The notes below the pieces were generated by a model, which saw nothing but the letters and a program-made list of their open reading frames with translations, ran no database searches and was not told where the DNA came from. This document shows positions 15,408 through 21,808 of a stretch of DNA of 28,959 bases, piece by piece (position 1 is the first letter of the stretch; each line of letters starts with the position of its first letter). Source of the DNA: Methanobacteriaceae archaeon (GTDB lineage: Archaea > Methanobacteriota > Methanobacteria > Methanobacteriales > Methanobacteriaceae); contig JADGNH010000006.1 in assembly GCA_017883605.1 (NCBI GenBank), positions 1 to 28,959 of the forward strand, given 5' to 3'. The translations under genes and the position numbers were made by a program.

Positions 15408-15594
15408 CCCATAAATCATTTAAACAGCTTTAAATTCCCTATAACTATTTGAAAAAACTTTAAGTTTCTTATAAATCATTTAAACAGCTTAAATCCATAC
15501 AAATCGTTGAACAGTTCCATACAAACCGTTGGACAGTTCCATACAAATCGTTGAACAGCATTAAATCTTCTATAAATCATTTAAAAACTTTAAA
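15408..15594. repeat. Degenerate 22-30 bp repeat array between hypB and the DUF354 gene
   Basis: Seven related units share ataaatcatttaaacagctt-like cores, near 15408, 15438, 15465, 15495, 15517, 15539 and 15568. The best block is three 22-bp copies (15495-15516, 15517-15538, 15539-15560) with core ccatacaaatcgttgaacag, the middle one differing at two bases. It occupies most of the 268-bp spacer upstream of the DUF354 start. Confidence 0.85.
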
Positions 15595-15653
15595 CAATTA
15601 AAATTTCAATTTAACCAGGGAAATATCTAAAAATCAATTTCAAAGTTTGTAAA

Positions 15654-16310
15654 CTAATTTTTTTGAATAACTTTTTCAAGGGTATCTATAATCTCTTCGA
15701 GTCCTTCTCCAGTTTTAAGGCTGCTTTTTATGACCGTTACATCGGGATTAAGGTCCTTAACATCCTGAACCATCTTCTCCTGGTCGGCACCAACTGCTTC
15801 GGCTATGTCCACCTTGTTTATAACCACCAGGTCTGCGTCCTTGAAGATCAGGGGATGTTTTTCCACTGTGTCGTCTCCCTCGCTTACACTGATCACCACC
15901 ATTCGCAGATGACTTCCCAGGTCAAAATCCACCGGACAGATGAGATTCCCCACATTTTCTATGAAAAGAAGGTCTATTTCATCCAAGGGCAGGTCTCCCA
16001 GGGCGTGCTCCACCAGGTGGGCGTCCAGATGGCATTCCTTTCCAGTATTTAATCCGACCACCGGTACCTGGTATTTTTGAAATCTTCCGGCGTCAAACTT
16101 ACTGATGACATCACCAGCTATAACCCCTATTTTATGGCCCATATTTTGGATAAGGGCTTCTATAAGGGATGTTTTACCAGAACCTATGGCCCCTAAAACA
16201 TCTACTGCAAAAACATTTGATTTATCCAGTATTTTCTGATTTCTCTGGGCCAACTTTCGGTTAGCCACCATAATATCGTGCTGTATCTCTACTTCCGCAA
16301 TTTTATGCAT
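15654..16310 (-). CDS. hypB: Hydrogenase nickel-incorporation GTPase HypB
   Basis: HypB is the SIMIBI GTPase that, with HypA, loads nickel into NiFe hydrogenase large subunits. The chosen start is ATG 16310 (MHKIAEVEIQHDIMVANRKLA), because it aligns with the start of the M. jannaschii protein and has AGTGAT upstream; in-frame GTG 16319 and ATG 16316 are alternatives. The P-loop GAIGSGKTS is at residues 40-48. The metal-binding KECHLDAHLV has Cys93, His94 and His98. FIENVGNLICP and VVINKVDIAEAVGAD follow (G3/G4 regions). At 218 aa it lacks the His-rich N-terminal nickel store of some bacterial HypB. It is translationally coupled to hypA. Confidence 0.96.
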   Translation of the reverse strand: MHKIAEVEIQHDIMVANRKLAQRNQKILDKSNVFAVDVLGAIGSGKTSLIEALIQNMGHKIGVIAGDVISKFDAGRFQKYQVPVVGLNTGKECHLDAHLVEHALGDLPLDEIDLLFIENVGNLICPVDFDLGSHLRMVVISVSEGDDTVEKHPLIFKDADLVVINKVDIAEAVGADQEKMVQDVKDLNPDVTVIKSSLKTGEGLEEIIDTLEKVIQKN

Positions 16311-16315
16311 CTTCA

Positions 16316-16702
16316 TCACTTTTCTTCTTCTTCATCACTTTTTTCTATCTTAATCTTTTGAACATTACATTCCCTTCCGGCAGTTACTTCCAAATCCCTT
16401 TCACCGCACTGGGGACATACTACTATAGCCAGATAATGATCAGAATCATCCAAATCCGTTGATCCTTTAAAATCACATGAATTACACTTAATTTCAACTG
16501 GTATTTCATTTATAATAATTTTTGAACCCTGCAGGAGTGTATCTTCACTTAAAACATCCAATAAAAATCTAAGTTGCTCCGGGTTAAGCATGGTAAGTTT
16601 ACCTATTTCTATGGTCACTTCTATGATTTCTTCTGCTTTGTTTTTTTCTGCAACGTCCAGTATGGTCTTCACCATAGCGTCGGCCATGGAAAGTTCGTGC
16701 AT
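16316..16702 (-). CDS. hypA: Hydrogenase nickel-insertion chaperone HypA
   Basis: HypA binds Ni2+ through its N-terminal Met-His and passes it to the hydrogenase precursor together with HypB. The start is ATG 16702, so the protein opens MHEL and places the nickel ligand His2 correctly. A TTG one codon upstream would break that and is rejected. GAGGTG lies about 6 nt before the ATG. A zinc site is visible as two CxxC pairs: C73-N-S-C76 and C96-P-Q-C99. Length is 128 aa, with an acidic tail (SDEEEEK). Co-transcribed with hypB. A Fur-box-like inverted repeat about 150 bp upstream (16848-16881) could be regulatory. Confidence 0.95.
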   Translation of the reverse strand: MHELSMADAMVKTILDVAEKNKAEEIIEVTIEIGKLTMLNPEQLRFLLDVLSEDTLLQGSKIIINEIPVEIKCNSCDFKGSTDLDDSDHYLAIVVCPQCGERDLEVTAGRECNVQKIKIEKSDEEEEK

Positions 16703-16847
16703 CAATCCACCTCTTAATTGTATTTCTTTTATATATCTATATTTTTATCATATTAAATTTAGGAGCAATAAATTTAAGGATTAAATTGAAGTTTAACAAA
16801 ATCAAATTAAGTTTTAACTAAATTTAAAAATTAATTTTATTTTTTTC

Positions 16848-16881
16848 TTGATAATGAGAAATATTCAGTAATCATTATCAA
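16848..16881. promoter_or_regulatory. Inverted repeat upstream of hypAB, possible metalloregulator site
   Basis: Perfect 10-bp arms TTGATAATGA and TCATTATCAA are separated by 14 nt. The arms resemble halves of the Fur consensus (GATAATGA...TCATTATC). It is 146-179 bp upstream of hypA in a gene-free region. Another TCATTATC lies at 17479-17486. Assignment to nickel or iron control is inference. Confidence 0.4.
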
Positions 16882-17104
16882 AAATAATAACTAAAAAATT
16901 CTTTAAATTAATTTTTTTAATGCTCCATTGGAATAACCGAGTTAATAAATTGTTTACATCATATTAATTCATGTTGATCATATTAAATCATTGGATAAAA
17001 ACTAATATACAAACGTAAGCGATCAGGAATTAACAAAAAGGTTAGAATTAATAATAAAAAATATAAAACAGCTTGAAAAAAAAACTTTTAAGATATTTTA
17101 AAAA

Positions 17105-17137
17105 AACAGGTTAAAAAATATTTTTTTTTAATCCTGT
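17105..17137. other. A/T-rich hairpin in the hypA-prs spacer
   Basis: AACAGG and CCTGTT flank a ttaaaaaatatttttttttaa core, giving a long nearly perfect stem. On the minus strand it is followed by TTTTTTT, as in an intrinsic terminator. No gene reads into it from the right. Apart from this, the repeat at 16848-16881 and the promoter near 17276, 16703-17326 shows only AT-rich sequence. Confidence 0.4.
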
Positions 17138-17275
17138 TCTTAATATTATCACTCAAATTTTATTTTATTTTTAACTGTTTTTAAATGTGGTCTTATACAA
17201 AAGTGTTGATTTCAAAGATAAGTTAGAATGAAAGTTGATAAGAGCGTGGTAAGACAAAGTTTATTCCAAACAATA

Positions 17276-17282
17276 TTTATAA
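17276..17282 (+). promoter_or_regulatory. TATA box for the 49-aa gene and possibly prs
   Basis: AATATTTATAAGATG carries a good archaeal TATA element. The start would fall near 17305, just before GAGGGG (17314-17319) and GTG 17327. No clear separate promoter is seen for prs. Confidence 0.6.
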
Positions 17283-17326
17283 GATGTCTACAGAAATATA
17301 ATTAATTTAGAAAGAGGGGTTAAAAC

Positions 17327-17476
17327 GTGCCAATAAACATCAAAGAAGCCAACCTTGAAGCAATAACCCATACCATAGCTTATATGGAAAAAAAAGAAGA
17401 TTACGATGAATATGTTCTAAAAAAATTGAAAGAAGAACGTGACAGACTTTTAAAAGATTTAAACGTTTCTTTCTGA
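17327..17476 (+). CDS. Small 49-aa helical protein upstream of prs
   Basis: A short gene with GTG start and TGA stop, supported by a TATA box about 45-51 bp upstream and GAGGGG 7 nt before the start. The product is MPINIKEANLEAITHTIAYM, then a highly charged Lys/Glu/Asp-rich segment ending LLKDLNVSF. The second half has heptad-like spacing of Leu and Tyr and is probably one long helix or a short coiled coil. No Cys, no membrane segment. It precedes prs by 74 bp on the same strand and may share its transcript. Function unknown; I do not recognise the family. Confidence 0.65.
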   Translation: MPINIKEANLEAITHTIAYMEKKEDYDEYVLKKLKEERDRLLKDLNVSF

Positions 17477-17550
17477 AATCATTATCATGCATATGATGAT
17501 TTTGAGATGAAAATGAATTTTTAGAGGACATAAAAATAGAGGTGGTTGTT

Positions 17551-18420
17551 TTGATAATAGGAGGATCTGCTTCGCAAAAGCTGGCCGCTAAGATTGCCTG
17601 GCATTTAGGTGAAACACTGTGCCCATTAGAAACCCGTAAATTTCCCGACGGTGAACGATACATTAGAATAAAGGGAGATGTTAATGAAAACGCAGTTGTG
17701 GTACAATCCACAGGCTATCCTCAGGATCAAAACCTAATAGAACTCTTTCTAATCCTTAAAACCCTGAAAAACATGGGTGTTGAAGATATAAAGGTTGTAA
17801 TTCCATACTTCGGATATGGAAGGCAGGAAAAGAGTTTTAAATCGGGTGAAGCTGTCTCAGCCGCTGTTATTGCAGATTTAATTGAAGCTGCAGGCGCATC
17901 CCATATCTTCTCCATAAACCTCCATGAGGACGGGATACGCGACCTTTTTAACATAGAATCATATAACCTATCTGCAATGCCCTTAATCGCCGAATATATT
18001 GGTAATAAATTCGAAAACCCCCTGATTGTTGCCCCTGACCGGGGTGCCCTGGGATTTGCAGAGGAGATCGCCGGGATTCTTGGATGTGAATGCGATCACC
18101 TGAATAAAACCCGGTTATCACCGGAAGAGGTTGAAACCGAAGCAAAAGACCTGGATATAGAAGGTTATGAAGCAGTTATAATAGACGACATTATAAGCAC
18201 CGGGGGCACCATCGTGAATGCTTCAAACATTTTAAAGGAACTGGGTGCCAGTAAGGTGGTGGTGGCCTGTGTCCACCCGGTACTGGTGGAAGATGCCCTG
18301 CTTAAACTATTCGCTGCCGGTGTGGATGATGTGATTGCCACCGATACCCTGCGTTCTGATGTAAGTGTGATTTCCGTGGCTTCCCTGGTTGCTGATGCTT
18401 TAAAGCCCTTTTATGAATAA
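17551..18420 (+). CDS. prs: Ribose-phosphate pyrophosphokinase (PRPP synthetase)
   Basis: Prs makes PRPP from ribose 5-phosphate and ATP for purine, pyrimidine, His, Trp and methanopterin synthesis. The chosen start is TTG 17551 (MIIGGSASQKLAAKIA), because AGAGGTGG is 5 nt upstream. A GTG at 17542 lies inside that ribosome binding site. Length is 289 aa, typical of archaeal Prs. Motifs are FPDGERYIRI (30-40), PYFGYGRQEKSFKSGE (ATP loop, 85-100), SINLHEDGIRDLF (121-133), APDRGALGFAEE (161-172), KTRLSPEEVE (catalytic Lys-Arg loop), and the PRPP loop VIIDDIISTGGT (209-219). Cytosolic. An oligo-T terminator follows. Confidence 0.95.
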   Translation: MIIGGSASQKLAAKIAWHLGETLCPLETRKFPDGERYIRIKGDVNENAVVVQSTGYPQDQNLIELFLILKTLKNMGVEDIKVVIPYFGYGRQEKSFKSGEAVSAAVIADLIEAAGASHIFSINLHEDGIRDLFNIESYNLSAMPLIAEYIGNKFENPLIVAPDRGALGFAEEIAGILGCECDHLNKTRLSPEEVETEAKDLDIEGYEAVIIDDIISTGGTIVNASNILKELGASKVVVACVHPVLVEDALLKLFAAGVDDVIATDTLRSDVSVISVASLVADALKPFYE

Positions 18421-18430
18421 AAATTAAAAA

Positions 18431-18445
18431 TTATTTTTTTTATTT
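18431..18445 (+). terminator. Oligo-T terminator after prs
   Basis: ttattttttttattt starts 11 nt after the prs stop without a strong stem, as is usual for archaeal transcription ends. Confidence 0.5.
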
Positions 18446-18518
18446 GCAAATTTTCCAACAATACAACTTTATTCAAAAATATAACCTCTTATTCTTCCCA
18501 AAATAGGAAATAATAAAT

Positions 18519-18527
18519 TATATAAAA
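18519..18527 (+). promoter_or_regulatory. TATA box for the DUF2769-like membrane protein gene
   Basis: ATTATATAAAATG lies about 75-80 nt before the ATG at 18600. A GGGGGG run just before the start codon is the ribosome binding site. Confidence 0.55.
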
Positions 18528-18599
18528 TGAATAAATAACGATGTTGAGGTCTTATAAATTTAAGATCTACCATTTAAAATATGCAATGGGGGGATAAGA

Positions 18600-19358
18600 A
18601 TGTTTGATTGGAAAGCAATTGGAATGGGATTTGTTGTTACACTAGTTTTAGCTATTATTGGGCTTTTTGTTCCATTTTTAGGTCTGTTAGCGCCGATAAT
18701 AGGTGGAATTGTAGTCGGTTATATGATTGGTGGCGGTAAATATGTTGACGCAATCGTCGACGGAGGACTTTCAGCAGGTATAGCCGGGTTCATATTTACT
18801 TTAATAACAGTATTACTGTTAGGGGCTGCTATTTCAACAGCAGCTATTACCGCAGGTTACACCGGATCAACTGGAGCACTTACCGCAGTTGCAGCCATTA
18901 TAGGGGCTATCGTAGCATTTATAATCTTTTTAATACTTGGTTTAATCGGGGGAATCGTTGGAGTGGCAATTAAAGGCCAGCCAAAAGAAGCAATGGCAGA
19001 ACCAGCAACAGAGCCAGAACCAATAGCAGAACCAGAAACTGCAAGGATGAGTCCTGATATAGCATTCAATGTAGAAAACGTCCAGAAATGTCTCTGCCCA
19101 ACCTGTCCTGTACAGGCAGAAAGCGATTGTGCCAAAGAAAAGTTAATTAAGTTGCAGGAAATGATGCAAAGCGAAGAGGAAATGAATCCCACACCGGAAG
19201 ACGTACCGGGAGTGTATTGCAGCACCGGAAACGCAACCTGCACTGATATTGACCCAAGCAAAGAGTGTCAGTGTCCTAAATGTCCAATGTGGGAAGAATA
19301 CGACTTAGAAAATGGCGAACCAGCGGGTGTCTTCTGCAGAGACGGTAAAGCAATGTAA
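18600..19358 (+). CDS. Membrane protein with C-terminal Cys-rich (DUF2769-like) domain
   Basis: A 252-aa fusion of two modules. Residues 1-125 are a Gly/Ala/Ile-rich membrane domain with about four segments (8-28, 30-45, 58-82, 98-122), similar in style to DUF5518-type archaeal membrane proteins. A Pro/Glu/Ala linker follows (about 127-150). Residues 155-252 contain two Cys clusters: CLCPTCPVQAESDC, then after a spacer YCSTGNATC, CQCPKCP and FCRDG. This C-x-C-x-x-C-P pattern is that of DUF2769 and could bind a metal or an Fe-S cluster. The Cys domain most likely lies in the cytoplasm, but topology is not certain. No catalytic role can be assigned. It has its own TATA box and a GGGGGGAT ribosome binding site. 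Confidence 0.75.
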   Translation: MFDWKAIGMGFVVTLVLAIIGLFVPFLGLLAPIIGGIVVGYMIGGGKYVDAIVDGGLSAGIAGFIFTLITVLLLGAAISTAAITAGYTGSTGALTAVAAIIGAIVAFIIFLILGLIGGIVGVAIKGQPKEAMAEPATEPEPIAEPETARMSPDIAFNVENVQKCLCPTCPVQAESDCAKEKLIKLQEMMQSEEEMNPTPEDVPGVYCSTGNATCTDIDPSKECQCPKCPMWEEYDLENGEPAGVFCRDGKAM

Positions 19359-19387
19359 AACGTGCCTAATCTAATATTTAGGATAAA

Positions 19388-19419
19388 CTTTTTATTTTTT
19401 TTATCTTTCTTTTTTTTTA
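19388..19419 (+). terminator. T-rich terminator region
   Basis: Several T runs (up to nine T) begin about 30 nt after the stop of the Cys-rich membrane protein gene. On the opposite strand, A-rich DNA up to 19720 gives T runs for the convergent helicase gene. Confidence 0.5.
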
Positions 19420-19430
19420 GCCGAAATTTT

Positions 19431-19695
19431 TTAAATCTTTTAATCTTCTTTAAAATTTAAATCTTTTAATCTTATTTAAAGCTTAAATTTTCTTTTTTAA
19501 AGTCTTTTAAATCTTTCTTTAAAGCTTTTTAATCGACCTAAAGTCAAAGATCAGTGCTAAAAAGATTATAATAAAAATAAAGGAATAAAATAAAAAAAAG
19601 GAAAACCCATTTAAATCGTCCTAAAGTCAAAAATCCGTGTTAAAGATTTTACTAAAATAATCCGTGCTGAAAAATTTTACTAAAATAAAAGGAAA
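19431..19695. repeat. Degenerate repeats between convergent genes
   Basis: A 17-bp sequence ttaaatcttttaatctt recurs exactly at 19431-19447 and 19457-19473. A second family, with core cctaaagtcaaa, is at 19532-19560 and 19615-19643. Shorter ttttactaaaata copies lie near 19647 and 19676. Otherwise the 363-bp spacer (19359-19721) has no gene. Confidence 0.7.
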
Positions 19696-19721
19696 TAAAC
19701 CTAAAAAATAAAAGGAAATAA

Positions 19722-21308
19722 TTAATCTTCCCTTTTATTGGCAGGTTCCATATTAACTGATCTACCCCTTATTTTGCTGCCCCTCATTACTGAAAGAACT
19801 TCCCTGGAACTGGACTCAGGAACCTCTACAAATGAAAATTTATCAAACACATCTATTCTACCTATGGATGCACTAGAAATGCCGGTTTTATCACCTATGG
19901 CCCTTACTATGTCCTTTGCCTTGACCCGATCTTTGCGGCCGATGTTTATAAAGAACCGGACCATGCCAGAACTTGCCCCAGTATCTCCAAATTCATCAGA
20001 GGATGGATCCATATTAGTTTCTCTGTTCATAAGGATCTTAAGAAGGGCTGCCGCTACCTCTACAGAGTTATAATCTTCCTCGATCATTTTTTCAATTATG
20101 TGAACCTGTTTTTCCAGATCATCCGTGTTAACTACCTTTTTAACCTTTTCCAGGAATATTTCTGTTTTGATGTCCTGAACATCCCGGAGAGATGGGATCT
20201 GTTGCTGTTCTATCCTGGTTTTTGCAAATTTCTGGATGTCTCGGAGCTGGTATATCTCTTTTCCTGCGGCAAAAGTGAAGGCTATTCCTTTTTTACCTGC
20301 TCTGCCTGTTCTACCAATCCGATGTACGTAGTATTCGTCGTCGTTGGGAACATCGTAGTTGAAAACTGCTTCGATATCTTCCACGTCAATTCCTCTGGCT
20401 GCCACATCTGTTGCAACCAGCACCTCTATTTTTCCGCTTCTAAATTTGGACATTACCCGATCCCTCTGATTCTGGGTCATGTCTCCGTGGAGACCGTCTG
20501 CCAGGTATCCCCTTATTTGCAGATGGCCCACCAACTTATCCACCCTCCTTTTGGTGTTACAGAACACCAGAGAAAGTTTAAGGTCGTGAATGTCCAGAAG
20601 TCGTGAGAGAAGCTCCAACTTCATATTTTCCTTCACTTCAAAGTAAATTTGCTTAGTCTCAGGAACCGTAAGCTCCTGATGAACCACCTTTAAAAATTCA
20701 GGGTCTTCCTGATAGTTCCGGGTCAAATTAAGGATGGCCCGAGACATGGTTGCAGAGAAAAGGAGGGTCTGCCTATCCAGAGGTACGTCCTCCAGAACAA
20801 ACTCTATATCTTCCCGGAATCCCATGTCAAGCATCTCATCGGCCTCATCAAGAACCACTATTTTCACGCTACCCATCTTCAGTGTCCCGCGCCTCATGTG
20901 GTCCATCAACCTTCCCGGAGTGCCTATTACAATTTGTACACCCTTCTTTAAGGCTTTGATCTGCCTTTCTATTGGCTGACCACCGTAAATGGGCAGTACA
21001 TTGATTTTTTTCAGGTATTTTGAGAGAGTCTTAAGTTCCTCTGCAACCTGTATTGCCAGCTCCCTGGTGGGGCAGAGTATTACTGCCTGAAGCTTTTTAT
21101 CGTCGGGATCTACCATTTCCAAAATGGGTATTCCAAATGCAGCGGTTTTACCCGTGCCTGTCTGGGCTTGTCCAGTGACATCTCTTCCCTCGAGTATCTG
21201 GGGAATTGCAAGTGATTGAATGGGTGTTGCCTCTTCAAATCCCATGTCTGTTACAGCCCTCTTTAAATTGTCTGATATATCTAAGTCCTTAAATTCTAGT
21301 TTATTCAT
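19722..21308 (-). CDS. DEAD-box RNA helicase (DeaD/CsdA-like, DbpA-type RNA-binding domain)
   Basis: An ATP-dependent RNA helicase of 528 aa, probably for ribosome biogenesis or RNA unwinding at low temperature. The Q motif region has GFEEATPIQSLAIP. Motif I is AQTGTGKT (48-55), Ia PTRELAIQ, Ib TPGRLMDH, II DEAD (154-157) and III SAT (185-187). IV reads LVFCNTKRRVD, V VATDVAARGIDVED, and VI HRIGRTGR (329-336). After a helical stretch (about 370-440), residues about 450-525 match the DbpA/CsdA RNA-binding domain (VRFFINIGRKDRVKAKDIVRAIGDKTGI). Start ATG 21308 has AGGGAT upstream. The promoter region carries a duplicated 15-bp element with TATA. Confidence 0.95.
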   Translation of the reverse strand: MNKLEFKDLDISDNLKRAVTDMGFEEATPIQSLAIPQILEGRDVTGQAQTGTGKTAAFGIPILEMVDPDDKKLQAVILCPTRELAIQVAEELKTLSKYLKKINVLPIYGGQPIERQIKALKKGVQIVIGTPGRLMDHMRRGTLKMGSVKIVVLDEADEMLDMGFREDIEFVLEDVPLDRQTLLFSATMSRAILNLTRNYQEDPEFLKVVHQELTVPETKQIYFEVKENMKLELLSRLLDIHDLKLSLVFCNTKRRVDKLVGHLQIRGYLADGLHGDMTQNQRDRVMSKFRSGKIEVLVATDVAARGIDVEDIEAVFNYDVPNDDEYYVHRIGRTGRAGKKGIAFTFAAGKEIYQLRDIQKFAKTRIEQQQIPSLRDVQDIKTEIFLEKVKKVVNTDDLEKQVHIIEKMIEEDYNSVEVAAALLKILMNRETNMDPSSDEFGDTGASSGMVRFFINIGRKDRVKAKDIVRAIGDKTGISSASIGRIDVFDKFSFVEVPESSSREVLSVMRGSKIRGRSVNMEPANKRED

Positions 21309-21343
21309 GTTTATTATCCCTATTTTTTTGTTTAATTAATATT

Positions 21344-21373
21344 CATAATCACTATAAACATAATCACTATAAA
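21344..21373. repeat. 15-bp tandem duplication in the helicase promoter
   Basis: cataatcactataaa occurs at 21344-21358 and again at 21359-21373 without change. On the minus strand each copy begins TTTATAGT, a TATA-like element about 45-60 nt upstream of the helicase start. Confidence 0.85.
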
Positions 21374-21430
21374 GATTTAATTTTTAAATCAAATCTTTCA
21401 ATACTAAGTAATATCTTTTAATAATTTAAT

Positions 21431-21537
21431 AATCCTCTAATCAACTAAATGAATTTTCCTAATAACTAAATGAATTCTTAATAAATAAACAATCCCCTAA
21501 TCAACTAAATGGATTCCTTAACTAAATGAATATTTAA
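21431..21537. repeat. About 60-bp imperfect duplication upstream of the DEAD-box gene
   Basis: Blocks 21431-21490 and 21491-21537 both read aatcc(t/c)ctaatcaactaaatg(a/g)att, followed by actaaatgaat. The inner actaaatgaat element is itself repeated. It lies in the 500-bp spacer 21309-21808. Confidence 0.75.
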
Positions 21538-21579
21538 GACACGTTTTTTTGATTCTATGTTACTTATAGAGGTTTTATT

Positions 21580-21669
21580 ATGGGTATTATGGGTTTTATA
21601 GAGTTATTAGGGGAATTTATTGTAAATTATCAGATCGAAATTTTTGATAAAAAAAATTTAATCACCTGA
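21580..21669 (+). CDS. Possible 29-aa small protein
   Basis: A short frame on plus encodes MGIMGFIELLGEFIVNYQIE and then nine residues ending LIT. It has GAGGT 7 nt before the ATG and a TATA-like AATATTTAAG at about 21529-21537, about 45 nt upstream. The first half is hydrophobic and could be an amphipathic or membrane helix. There is no homologue I recognise. Its length alone is not evidence; only the promoter and ribosome binding site spacing support it. Confidence 0.3.
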   Translation: MGIMGFIELLGEFIVNYQIEIFDKKNLIT

Positions 21670-21808
21670 TATCTATTAACATCTTAAAAATGCGTATTTT
21701 CAATAATCTTTAAGAAACCAATTTTTTTTTTAATAATCATAAAAATTCTAATAAAGAAAAGTTTTGAAGGAAAAAAAAATATTCCCTTCAAATACTCTTT
21801 AAATTTGA

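Noticed and set aside
17105..17137. Terminator of a minus-strand ncRNA
   Set aside because: The hairpin and T run fit a terminator, but no promoter or structured transcript could be identified to its right, so only the hairpin is listed.
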